Position numbers and translations under genes: made by a program
The notes under the pieces: generated by a model
The model's database searches: none
What the model was told of the DNA's origin: nothing
What the model saw: the letters and a program-made list of their open reading frames with translations, nothing else
Shown here: positions 9,286-16,847 of the stretch, one piece after another
How the letters are laid out: every line of letters begins with the position of its first letter
Position numbering within the stretch: position 1 is the first letter of the stretch
DNA from: Carnobacterium_B sp045617425
GTDB lineage: Bacteria > Bacillota > Bacilli > Lactobacillales > Carnobacteriaceae
Assembly: GCF_045617425.1 (NCBI RefSeq)
Contig: NZ_JAZLIO010000022.1
Span: forward strand, 1-64,000
DNA: 64,000 nucleotides
Direction: 5' to 3'

Positions 9286-10503
9286 TTATAATAAACTTAA
9301 AAAATCAGCTTTTTGTTGTGCTTCTAATGTGTCTCCAACTGTAATTTTAGTAATCACTAAACCATTCATCGCTCTCTCAATTAACCCTTCAACATCAAGT
9401 CTCTCTTCATATTTACGAGCTTTTTCTAGTTTAGGTTGTGTTTTAGGCGCTGGAGGAGCAAAAATTGTACAGCAATCTTCAAATGGTTGGATAGACAAAT
9501 CAAATGTATCAATTTTTTGAGCAATCTCAATAATTTCATTTTTATCCATTGAAACAACTGGTCGTATGACCGGAGTCGCAGTTACATCATTGATTGCAAT
9601 CATACTATGCAGCGTTTGAGAAGCTACTTGTCCTAATGACTCGCCATTCACAATTGCTAATCCTTTGCGTTCTTCGCGGATACGATCGGTCAATCTCATC
9701 ATCATTCTTCTTGTAACCGTCATTAAATAACCTTCTGGAACAATTTTCTTTATTTCTTCTTGAATTTCGGTAAAAGGAACTTCAATAAATTGAACACTGC
9801 CTGAGAAAGCTGCTAGCTTAGCAGCTAAATCTTTCGCTTTTTGAAGAGCTCTCGGACTTGTGTATGGAGGACTGTGGAAATGAACAGCTTCTAAGTTCAC
9901 ACCACGTTTCATGGTTAAATAACCTGCTACAGGTGAGTCGATTCCACCAGATAACATCAGCATACCTTTTCCACTTGCCCCTACAGGTAGACCGCCTGCT
10001 CCCATAACCGTCTTGCTAGATAAAAAGAATCCTTCATTACGAATTTCAACTCGTAATGTAATATCTGGTTTTTTCATTTGAACTTTTATGCCTTTAACTT
10101 TGCTATAAATTTCTGCTCCCAACAATTGATTCATGTCATTCGTATCCAATTCATAATCATGATCAGAACGTCTAGTCATTACTTTAAATGTTTTACCATC
10201 TGTATAGAGCTCTTCGACCATCTCGACTGCAACTTTTTTCAACAATTCAATATCTCGTTCCAAACGTCTAACCGGAGAATAATTTTGAATACCAAAGATA
10301 GATTCTAACCTCTTCAATACTGCATCACTATCTGCACCATTTAATTCTAGATGCATACGGTCACGCTCTCCATGTACTTTTAATTCTTCAAAATCTTGTA
10401 AAGCAAACTTTACATTTTGAGCCAATTTGCTGATAAAAAGTCGTTTATTTTTACCTTTAGTTGATAGTTCTCCATAACGGATCATTACTTCATCGTACTG
10501 CAT
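9286..10503 (-). CDS. thiI: tRNA 4-thiouridine synthase ThiI
   Basis: ThiI puts sulfur on U8 of tRNA (and in many bacteria feeds thiazole synthesis). The 405 residues contain a ferredoxin-like N-terminus, a THUMP domain (about 60-165) and a PP-loop ATPase with SGGIDS at 185-190. There is no C-terminal rhodanese domain, as usual in Gram-positives. The sulfur donor is expected to be the cysteine desulfurase encoded 35 bases upstream, the same pairing as NifZ-ThiI in Bacillus subtilis. Confidence 0.94.
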   Translation of the reverse strand: MQYDEVMIRYGELSTKGKNKRLFISKLAQNVKFALQDFEELKVHGERDRMHLELNGADSDAVLKRLESIFGIQNYSPVRRLERDIELLKKVAVEMVEELYTDGKTFKVMTRRSDHDYELDTNDMNQLLGAEIYSKVKGIKVQMKKPDITLRVEIRNEGFFLSSKTVMGAGGLPVGASGKGMLMLSGGIDSPVAGYLTMKRGVNLEAVHFHSPPYTSPRALQKAKDLAAKLAAFSGSVQFIEVPFTEIQEEIKKIVPEGYLMTVTRRMMMRLTDRIREERKGLAIVNGESLGQVASQTLHSMIAINDVTATPVIRPVVSMDKNEIIEIAQKIDTFDLSIQPFEDCCTIFAPPAPKTQPKLEKARKYEERLDVEGLIERAMNGLVITKITVGDTLEAQQKADFLSLL

Positions 10504-10538
10504 GTGCCACTAACTTCCTCTCTTTATTCCCTTTAAAT

Positions 10539-11678
10539 TTATTTAATGTCTTTAAATTGTTGATATAGTTGATCAAATTCACCCATAAAAATTTTTGCTT
10601 CTGCTAAATTATTGGTATCTGTCAAACTAATACGCACTGCACTTGTGGCTAACTTTTCAGGGACGTGCATAGCTTCCAATGTACTAGAACCCATACCATT
10701 GCGGCTAGAACAAGCACTAGTTGTTGAAATATAAATGTCCTTTTTTTCAAAAGCATGAACCATTACTTCTCCACGAATGCCTTTTAAAGCAAAACATACT
10801 ATATGAGGTGCTCCTTCTTTTTGAGAAAAAACCGAGACTTTTTTATATCCTTCTAATTGCTGTACCAAATATTTTTTTATTTCTCTTTGGTTCTTTTGCT
10901 TCTTTTCGGATTTTTCAAGTACCAAGCGCAAGGCTTTAGCCATAGATGCTGCGCCAGCTACATTTTCTGTACCACTACGTTTGCCAGACTCCTGTCCACC
11001 ACCATTTAAAAGTGGCGCAATTTTTTTCCCTTTTTTAATATACATAAATCCCATACCTTTAGGTCCATGAAATTTATGAGCAGAAAAAGTAGCTAGGTCG
11101 ATTCTTGACTCCTTACCTAATAATAGCGGTACTTTTCCAATCGCTTGTACTGCGTCCACATGAAAATGAACTGTTGGATAATCTTTTAGCACTTCTCCAA
11201 TCTCTGCAATTGGCTGAATACTTCCCACTTCGTTATTTACAACCATTATCGACACTAGAATAGTATCCGATCTTAGTGCTTCTTTTAAATCATAAACAGA
11301 AACTCTTCCACTCTGATCAACAGGTAAAATAGTTACATCAAATCCCAACATTTTCAATTGACCAACAGATTCCTTGACTGCAGGGTGCTCCACCGCTGTT
11401 GTAATTACATGTTTGCCAAATTGTCTCTTTTCAATAGCAGTTCCTTTTATCGCCCAGTTGTCACCTTCTGTTCCGCCACTTGTAAAGTATATCTCTTCAG
11501 GCAAAACGTGCATTAAATCAGCAATCTGTTTTCTAGATTGCTGAAGCAACCCATCCGCATAGTTGCCTAATAAGTGTAAACTGGAAGGATTGCCGTTGAT
11601 GGTTTGACTTACCTTTTCATAAGTTTGTAAAACATTTTTATCCATTCTCGTTGTTGCGCTATTATCAAAATAAATCAT
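10539..11678 (-). CDS. Cysteine desulfurase, NifS/IscS family
   Basis: A PLP-dependent enzyme of 379 residues that moves sulfur from cysteine to a persulfide. The PLP lysine is K202 in SAHKFHGPKG, and the catalytic cysteine is C323 in TTSACSSRNG. The short, SUF-independent form next to thiI is typical of NifZ-like enzymes dedicated to tRNA thiolation, though a general sulfur role cannot be excluded. It is cotranscribed with thiI. Confidence 0.92.
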   Translation of the reverse strand: MIYFDNSATTRMDKNVLQTYEKVSQTINGNPSSLHLLGNYADGLLQQSRKQIADLMHVLPEEIYFTSGGTEGDNWAIKGTAIEKRQFGKHVITTAVEHPAVKESVGQLKMLGFDVTILPVDQSGRVSVYDLKEALRSDTILVSIMVVNNEVGSIQPIAEIGEVLKDYPTVHFHVDAVQAIGKVPLLLGKESRIDLATFSAHKFHGPKGMGFMYIKKGKKIAPLLNGGGQESGKRSGTENVAGAASMAKALRLVLEKSEKKQKNQREIKKYLVQQLEGYKKVSVFSQKEGAPHIVCFALKGIRGEVMVHAFEKKDIYISTTSACSSRNGMGSSTLEAMHVPEKLATSAVRISLTDTNNLAEAKIFMGEFDQLYQQFKDIK

Positions 11679-11775
11679 TTTATTGTCACACTTTCTTTTA
11701 AATTATTCCTCAAGTGAAAATTCTTTACTATTATAACAAAAACTTTTTCGAATACAAGACGTCTCTTTTTTTAAC

Positions 11776-11815
11776 AAAACAAAACAGAGTAGTGCTAATC
11801 ACCACTCTGTTGACT
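11776..11815 (-). terminator. Terminator after ezrA
   Basis: Minus-strand hairpin AACAGAGTGGTGA/ CACTACTCTGTT followed by T-rich sequence, 26 bases beyond the ezrA stop. Confidence 0.7.
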
Positions 11816-11840
11816 CTTTCATTATCGGTTCAATTTTTAG

Positions 11841-13562
11841 CTACTTAGCACTTTGGCTTTTTTCTTCATAATACTGGTTCTCAACTTTTTTGAATGCTCC
11901 TGGTTCTACAACTTCTAGTGCTGTAGAGACAACTTCAAGCGCTTCTTTATACTGAAATTCTTTATTAAACAAATCATTGCTTTCCAAAATGGCTTCCCCA
12001 ATTTCAGGATGTTCATTTCGGTAACGATTCGCATACTGCATCATATATTCTGTCAGTAATGCACTATCCACGATTTCTTCAGTTTTATCAATAAGTAATT
12101 CAACATCATCTTCACAAAGTTCACACATTTTTTTTATCTCTGTCATATCAATTTTCAATTTATTTAATTCTTTAGCTAATTTTTCAATCCGCTCTGTTGT
12201 GACAAAAAATAAATCTAAATATTCTTCAGGTAAACCTGGTAAGTGTTGCTTTTCAATGTAGCGTTTTATGCCACGCATGTTAAACTCAAAATCATCAATT
12301 TTTTCTTTTACTTCAGTTTCTTCTTTGCGTAAATCGGCTAATTGAGTAATCAATTTTTCTTGCTCTTCTTCAATATGAGTTAACTTTTCTCCATCTGCAG
12401 CATATGTTTCTTCAACAACTGTATAGACGGCCTGATTTTTCTCAATTCCACTTTTAAATGTTTCAAAATCAAGTTTAATTTCATCAATTTGTTCTTGCAT
12501 TTTTTTTGTTTGCTCTAAAACAGCGTCGTTTAATTTATAACTTTGTGATACGCGGTCAATTTCAATCATTAGTTGTTGATTTCTCTTATTCACAAATCCA
12601 ATGAATTCAGCCAAAATAGTATACTCTTTTTCGACTGCTTCTTTAGCATTTAATTCTGCTTCCATAACATCATAAATGTGGTTGATTTTTTCTTCAATTA
12701 TCACATTCAGCTTTTTAGCCTCTTCAGGTTCACATTGCTTAAGTAATTTTTCACTTTGTTTAATATCTTTTTCAATATCCGCAATGTCGGCTGCTATTGA
12801 ATCTTCTAAAAAGACGAAATGTTGCACATCTTTTAATTCATGATATCCTTCTTTTAATTCTTGAACTTGATCCGGGAATTCTGTACTAGTTTCTTTAACT
12901 AAGCTAGGAATAGTCGTAACTGCATCATTTAACTCTTTTGTTTCATGGCTAAGCTTTTTCAACACTTCTTCAGCTTCAATATGGTCTCCAGAAACCGTTA
13001 AGTCAGAAAAATCAGCAAAACTTAATTCTAAAAAAGTAAGTTTCTTTTCTAATCTATCCAGTGCTGGGCCAAAAGAAAAACTTTGTGTTAGTAATTTTTT
13101 CCGAATGGTTTGATACATTTCTTGGACTTTTTTTATAGCCTGATTATTTTTTTCTTCACTTTTTAATAATTCGTTCAACGCTAATTGAATTTCTTTAATA
13201 CTCTCTTTTGTGCTATTCATCAGCTCGCTGCTTTTCTGTTCAGCTTTGCTGGCTTTGATCAATTGTAGACGGTCTGTTGCCTGTTCAGCATCAAACAAAA
13301 GATTTTCAATATCAGGAAATGCCGTCATCTCTAATTTTTTCCATTTTTCTTTCCATTGTTCAAAATTTTTCTTTGTCTGTCCTGTCAAAGAAAGATCCTT
13401 AACACTTTGAAGGGTTTCTGATATTGGTGTATCCATTAAATTAAATTTTTCTTGTTCCAGCTTGTTGATCGTTTGATAATGCTTTTTTTTCATTATATAA
13501 CTGGTTATATAGGATACCAGAGCTAATACAATGATAACCATTAAAATTGTTTCTATTTTCAT
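11841..13562 (-). CDS. ezrA: Septation ring regulator EzrA
   Basis: A 573-residue protein with one N-terminal membrane segment (about residues 3-23) followed by an almost wholly helical, coiled-coil cytoplasmic part. This is the size and layout of EzrA, which interacts with FtsZ and limits Z-ring formation to midcell in Firmicutes. The gene sits next to the thiI-desulfurase pair, the common Bacillales/Lactobacillales neighbourhood. Confidence 0.93.
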   Translation of the reverse strand: MKIETILMVIIVLALVSYITSYIMKKKHYQTINKLEQEKFNLMDTPISETLQSVKDLSLTGQTKKNFEQWKEKWKKLEMTAFPDIENLLFDAEQATDRLQLIKASKAEQKSSELMNSTKESIKEIQLALNELLKSEEKNNQAIKKVQEMYQTIRKKLLTQSFSFGPALDRLEKKLTFLELSFADFSDLTVSGDHIEAEEVLKKLSHETKELNDAVTTIPSLVKETSTEFPDQVQELKEGYHELKDVQHFVFLEDSIAADIADIEKDIKQSEKLLKQCEPEEAKKLNVIIEEKINHIYDVMEAELNAKEAVEKEYTILAEFIGFVNKRNQQLMIEIDRVSQSYKLNDAVLEQTKKMQEQIDEIKLDFETFKSGIEKNQAVYTVVEETYAADGEKLTHIEEEQEKLITQLADLRKEETEVKEKIDDFEFNMRGIKRYIEKQHLPGLPEEYLDLFFVTTERIEKLAKELNKLKIDMTEIKKMCELCEDDVELLIDKTEEIVDSALLTEYMMQYANRYRNEHPEIGEAILESNDLFNKEFQYKEALEVVSTALEVVEPGAFKKVENQYYEEKSQSAK

Positions 13563-13786
13563 TTTAAAACCTCCGATTGGATTACTGCTAAGTTCATTTT
13601 GATTTCACAAAAATAGTTTTTTCATTCTATGTAGGAATGTAATGGTATGTCTAATTTTTATAAAGGATTTACTTATAAAAACACCTATTGTATATTATAA
13701 CATAGAAGAAAATATTCTCACACCTCAATCTAGGAAAATAATCATTTTTCTGATATGTTGCTGAGAGACTTTTAAGGAGTGCTTAT

Positions 13787-14254
13787 ATGACAAAAGAATC
13801 TGCTTATTCATTAACAAATAAACAACTTAGTGCTGTAATAGGTGATGAAACTAATTTCATTGCAAATTTAAGTAACGCAGCAGCTTTATTATTCGAGAAC
13901 TTACCTACTATCAATTGGGCTGGATTTTATTTATATGAACCAGCTTCTGACGAATTGGTCTTAGGACCCTTCCAAGGCAAAGTAGCTTGTATAAGAATAC
14001 AAAATGGTAAAGGCGTTTGCGGGACAGCATTTGCTAAAAAAGAGAGCATTTTTGTTGAAGATGTTAATCAATTTCCAGGGCATATTGCTTGTGATGCAGC
14101 AAGCCAATCTGAAATTGTTGTGCCCTTAATCAAAGAAGGTCATGTAATTGGTGTTTTAGATATCGATGCTCCTATTACTAGTCGCTTTGACGCAATCGAC
14201 CAAACATATTTAGAAGAATTCGTTCAAATTCTTTTAGATCCTTCAATTATATAA
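13787..14254 (+). CDS. Free methionine-(R)-sulfoxide reductase (GAF domain)
   Basis: A 155-residue single-GAF-domain enzyme that reduces free methionine-R-sulfoxide. The three family cysteines are present at 68, 78 and 102 with the same spacing (10 and 24) as Cys84/94/118 of the E. coli enzyme. The AAGGAG ribosome site fixes the start. It lies divergently from ezrA and just upstream of rpsD, a position shared with the Bacillus homologue (ytsP). Confidence 0.9.
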   Translation: MTKESAYSLTNKQLSAVIGDETNFIANLSNAAALLFENLPTINWAGFYLYEPASDELVLGPFQGKVACIRIQNGKGVCGTAFAKKESIFVEDVNQFPGHIACDAASQSEIVVPLIKEGHVIGVLDIDAPITSRFDAIDQTYLEEFVQILLDPSII

Positions 14255-14263
14255 TAGAATGGC

Positions 14264-14293
14264 TTGACTTACTAATGATTTATAGCGTATAAT
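14264..14293 (+). promoter_or_regulatory. rpsD promoter
   Basis: TTGACT (14264-14269), 18-base spacer, TATAAT (14288-14293). It starts directly after the preceding gene and gives a leader of about 175 bases before rpsD. Confidence 0.75.
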
Positions 14294-14299
14294 TGCGTT

Positions 14300-14430
14300 T
14301 GTGTAAAATAATGCAGCGTGAGAGTGGTATTCACGTCAACAGTTCATTGCCAGTAATGGTGCAATTGCGTAACCTATGGCTGCAAAGGTGAAGATTGAAA
14401 AATGGACTGCACGAAATACTGAACTTCTAC
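14300..14430 (+). promoter_or_regulatory. Structured rpsD leader, probable S4 autoregulatory RNA
   Basis: The leader holds several base-paired elements. TGCAGC (14312-14317) pairs with GCTGCA (14379-14384). CGTGA (14317-14321) pairs with TCACG (14331-14335). Long-range pairs are possible between AGTTCA (14341-14346) and TGAACT (14420-14425), and between GTGCA (14359-14363) and TGCAC (14408-14412). Firmicutes rpsD genes are known to be feedback-regulated by S4 binding to their leader. Assignment as that element rests on position and pairing, not on a covariance search. Confidence 0.6.
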
Positions 14431-14476
14431 TTATTATTTTACTCCAAAAAAAAACATTTATTGGAGGAATTACATT

Positions 14477-15082
14477 ATGTCACGTTATACAGGTCCAAGT
14501 TGGAAAGTTTCTCGTCGTCTAGGCATTTCACTTTCTGGCACAGGTAAAGAAATCGAACGCCGTCCTTACGCTCCAGGTCCTCATGGTCCAAACAGCCGTA
14601 AAAAATTAACAGAATACGGTCTACAATTACAAGAAAAACAAAAATTGCGTCACATGTTTGGTATGAACGAACGTCAATTTAGTAACTTATTCTTAAAAGC
14701 TGGTAAAATCAAAGAAGGTAAACATGGTGAAAACTTCATGATCCTTTTAGAACAACGTTTAGATAATGTTGTTTACCGTTTAGGTTTAGCTACTACTCGT
14801 CGTCAAGCACGTCAATTAGTAAACCACGGCCACATCCTTGTTGATGGCAAACGCGTTGATATTCCATCATACAGCGTTTCAGTTGGACAAGTTATCTCTG
14901 TACGTGAAAAATCTAAAAACATGGATATTATTAAATCAGCTGCTGAAGCATTATTCGGCCGTCCCGAATACGTAACTTTCGATGTTGAAAAATTAGAAGG
15001 TTCATACAACCGTCTACCATTAAGAGATGAATTATCTGCTGAAATCGATGAAACAATCATCGTTGAGTACTACTCTCGTTAA
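14477..15082 (+). CDS. rpsD: 30S ribosomal protein S4
   Basis: A primary 16S-rRNA-binding protein of 201 residues, also a translational regulator. The S4 RNA-binding domain (ATTRRQARQLVNHGHILVDG) lies around residues 100-125. This is a stand-alone rpsD, as in Firmicutes generally. Its last six codons and stop are inside the 23-bp prophage attachment repeat, yet the reading frame is intact, so the prophage does not disturb the protein. Confidence 0.98.
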   Translation: MSRYTGPSWKVSRRLGISLSGTGKEIERRPYAPGPHGPNSRKKLTEYGLQLQEKQKLRHMFGMNERQFSNLFLKAGKIKEGKHGENFMILLEQRLDNVVYRLGLATTRRQARQLVNHGHILVDGKRVDIPSYSVSVGQVISVREKSKNMDIIKSAAEALFGRPEYVTFDVEKLEGSYNRLPLRDELSAEIDETIIVEYYSR

Positions 15083-15085
15083 TAA
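15063..15085 (+). other. attL core
   Basis: 23-bp copy of the attachment core, starting in the VEYYSR codons of rpsD and ending after the stop. It is identical to 54652-54674, and the flanking bases differ on both sides. A 17-bp dyad (ACTAGAT arms, 15087-15103) follows directly on the phage side. Confidence 0.93.
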
Positions 15086-15110
15086 AACTAGATTCTATCT
15101 AGTAACTGTA

Positions 15111-15160
15111 AAAGCTTCGAAAGTGCTATGTAATAGCCTTTCGGGCTTTTTCTTTTTTAT
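15111..15160 (+). terminator. Phage-supplied terminator for rpsD
   Basis: Three-part hairpin: AAAGC/GCTTT outer arms, CGAAAG/CTTTCG, and GCTA/TAGC inner arms, then a T-rich tail. It lies 29 bases past the rpsD stop inside the phage sequence and replaces the native terminator displaced to 54685-54729. Confidence 0.85.
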
Positions 15161-15196
15161 CTACCCTTCCATACAAGTCCATGTTTTTCTTTTAAA

Positions 15197-15229
15197 TTGG
15201 GGGAACTTTGGGGGAGTTTTTGGGGGAAC
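15197..15229 (+). repeat. Integrase arm-type repeats, left end
   Basis: Three direct copies of TTGGGGGA(A/G) at 15197, 15208 and 15220 with 11-12-base spacing. Matching copies lie by attR at 54580-54600 in the same orientation. The helical-turn spacing and location at both ends fit binding sites for the integrase N-terminal arm-binding domain. Confidence 0.6.
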
Positions 15230-15244
15230 TTTTTTTAAAACAAA

Positions 15245-15272
15245 TGGCGGACTATTAGGTATTGTGATAAAA
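15245..15272 (+). repeat. 28-bp terminal repeat, left copy
   Basis: This 28-base block matches the reverse complement of 53381-53408 at 26 of 28 positions, so the two copies form an inverted pair near the prophage ends. It reads TGGCGGACTAYTAGGYA followed by TTGTGATAAAA, where TGATAAAA resembles an extended -10. A shorter, 19-base relative lies at 49614-49632. Confidence 0.7.
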
Positions 15273-15371
15273 GCTCTTGGAAAAAATCCTAGGGTTATTT
15301 TTTTGTACTAAATAAAAGCATTTAAAATAGTTTGCGGATATTATAATCATCATATGAAAAAGGAGATTATT

Positions 15372-15605
15372 ATGAATATCTTATTTGTCTACTACAATAA
15401 GGGTTTTGTTGTAAAAGCATATGAATTTGAAGGACTATGTTTCTTAAGTTTAAATTTTCGTGAATTAGAAAAAAGTTATTCCTGTCCTGATGAATCTTTT
15501 GCGATTGAATTAGCAAAAACTATAGCTGATTCTCATACAAGAGATATGCATCGGATTAAAAAGTGGCTTAAATTTGACGAAGATTTAGATACTCCACTCT
15601 TCTAA
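15372..15605 (+). CDS. Hypothetical 77-aa prophage protein
   Basis: Start chosen at 15372 because AAGGAG lies six bases before it; an ATG 18 bases earlier overlaps the ribosome site. It is a small acidic soluble protein with an N-terminal beta-rich part and a helical C-terminal half (SFAIELAKTIADSHTRDMHRI). I do not recognise the family. It is the first gene inside attL and stands alone in front of the metallo-hydrolase gene, so it is probably lysogenic-conversion cargo. Confidence 0.65.
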   Translation: MNILFVYYNKGFVVKAYEFEGLCFLSLNFRELEKSYSCPDESFAIELAKTIADSHTRDMHRIKKWLKFDEDLDTPLF

Positions 15606-15709
15606 ACATTATTGATTAAAATATTGCTATACTCTTTTAAAAAAATAACGTATACTCTTGAATGAAAACGTATTGATTGGTATACATTATATTACTTGGA
15701 GGAGTATCT

Positions 15710-16549
15710 ATGAAGAAAATAAGAGTAATCACTCTTGTTCTGCTATTCGCTTTATTTTTTGCTGGTATTAAAGATGTTGAAGCTGCAAGTAATGTACAGG
15801 TCCATTTTTTAAATATTGGTCAAGGTGATGCCACACTTATCCAGACACCTAATGAAAATATTTTAATTGATGGTGGTGGTAAAGGTAAAGGACCTGAAAT
15901 TGTCAAATATTTAAATAAGTATAAAGTTAAATCATTAACGGCTGTTGTGTCTACACACCCTGATGCTGATCACGTTGGTGGGTTAGCTTATGTTATCAAG
16001 AATATGAAAGTAAGCAAAGTTTATGCACCAAACATTAGCCATACGACTCAAGCTTATAAAGATTTTCTGTTAGCAGTAAAAAACAAAAAACTGAAAATTA
16101 CTGTTGCTAAACAAGGTCTTGAAATTCCTACAGTAGCAAAAGATATTACATTGAAATTTATTGCACCAGTAAAAACCTATGCTAAAAGCGATTTAAACAA
16201 CTGGAGCGCCGTTTTACATCTTAAACATAATCAGAAGTCTTTCTTGTTCATGGGTGATGCTGAAGCAAAAGCCGAAACAGATATGCTAGCAAAAAATTTG
16301 ATCCCTAAAGTTGATGTTTTAAAAGTTGGACACCACGGTTCAAAGGACTCAACTTCTGCTAAACTATTAAGCAAAGCAAAACCTACCTATTCTGTAATTT
16401 CTGTAGGCAAAAATAGTTATGGTCATCCTACTTCTGATGTTTTAAATAGATTAAAGGCTGTTAAATCAACCGTTTACCGAACTGATAAATCTGGTAATGT
16501 AATTTTCACGTCCAATGGTTCAAAAATTACAGTAAAGATGGTGAAATAA
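15710..16549 (+). CDS. Secreted ComEC-like metallo-beta-lactamase-fold hydrolase
   Basis: 279 residues with an N-terminal signal peptide (about 1-26, ending VEA-AS). The mature part is a metallo-beta-lactamase fold of the ComEC/Rec2 type: STHPDADHVGG at 81-91 carries the HxDxDH metal motif, and further ligands are in MGDAEAKAE and VGHHGSKDS. The C-terminal SVGKNSYGHP is also typical of ComEC-like proteins. Related domains in ComEC degrade DNA, so an extracellular nuclease is possible, but the substrate is unproven. TTGGAGGAG fixes the start. The stop abuts the DUF3006 start, so both are cotranslated. Confidence 0.88.
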   Translation: MKKIRVITLVLLFALFFAGIKDVEAASNVQVHFLNIGQGDATLIQTPNENILIDGGGKGKGPEIVKYLNKYKVKSLTAVVSTHPDADHVGGLAYVIKNMKVSKVYAPNISHTTQAYKDFLLAVKNKKLKITVAKQGLEIPTVAKDITLKFIAPVKTYAKSDLNNWSAVLHLKHNQKSFLFMGDAEAKAETDMLAKNLIPKVDVLKVGHHGSKDSTSAKLLSKAKPTYSVISVGKNSYGHPTSDVLNRLKAVKSTVYRTDKSGNVIFTSNGSKITVKMVK

Positions 16550-16768
16550 ATGGAAAAAGGTGTTATCGATCGTTTTGAGGGTGACTTAGCGGTAATAGAA
16601 TTTGATTCGGAAATGCGTGACATCCCAAAAAATATATTACCTAAAGATAGTAATGTCGGTGATTTACTTGTTTTTGATGGAGATTCGATTACTATTGATA
16701 AAGCTGGTACTGATAAATTACGCACTGAAATAGAAGATTTGATGAAAGAACTATTTGAGGAAGAATAA
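16550..16768 (+). CDS. DUF3006 domain protein
   Basis: 72 residues; the N-terminus (EKGVIDRFEGDLAVIEF) and the IPKNILPKD segment match the DUF3006 family, small beta-rich proteins often found next to secreted ComEC-like metallo-hydrolases in Firmicutes. Its ATG directly follows the TAA of the hydrolase gene, and the ribosome site lies inside that gene. No function is established; a partner or immunity role toward the hydrolase is speculation. Confidence 0.85.
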   Translation: MEKGVIDRFEGDLAVIEFDSEMRDIPKNILPKDSNVGDLLVFDGDSITIDKAGTDKLRTEIEDLMKELFEEE

Positions 16769-16790
16769 TAAAACTTTAACATTAGTGTAT

Positions 16791-16832
16791 AAAAAACCCC
16801 GCTAAGAATTTTTTTAGCGGGGTTCTTCTTTA
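16791..16832. terminator. Bidirectional terminator
   Basis: AACCCCGCTAA/TTAGCGGGGTT hairpin with A-run before and T-run after. It separates the convergent DUF3006 and glucosaminidase genes. Confidence 0.85.
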
Positions 16833-16847
16833 TATTTTTTACAACAG

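Noticed and set aside
15197..15229. G-runs as a possible quadruplex regulator
   Set aside because: The runs recur at attR with helical spacing and fit integrase arm sites better; a quadruplex cannot be excluded.
15027..15311. 94-codon frame across the rpsD end and attL
   Set aside because: Overlaps the end of rpsD, runs through the phage terminator and G-runs, and has a composition typical of non-coding sequence.
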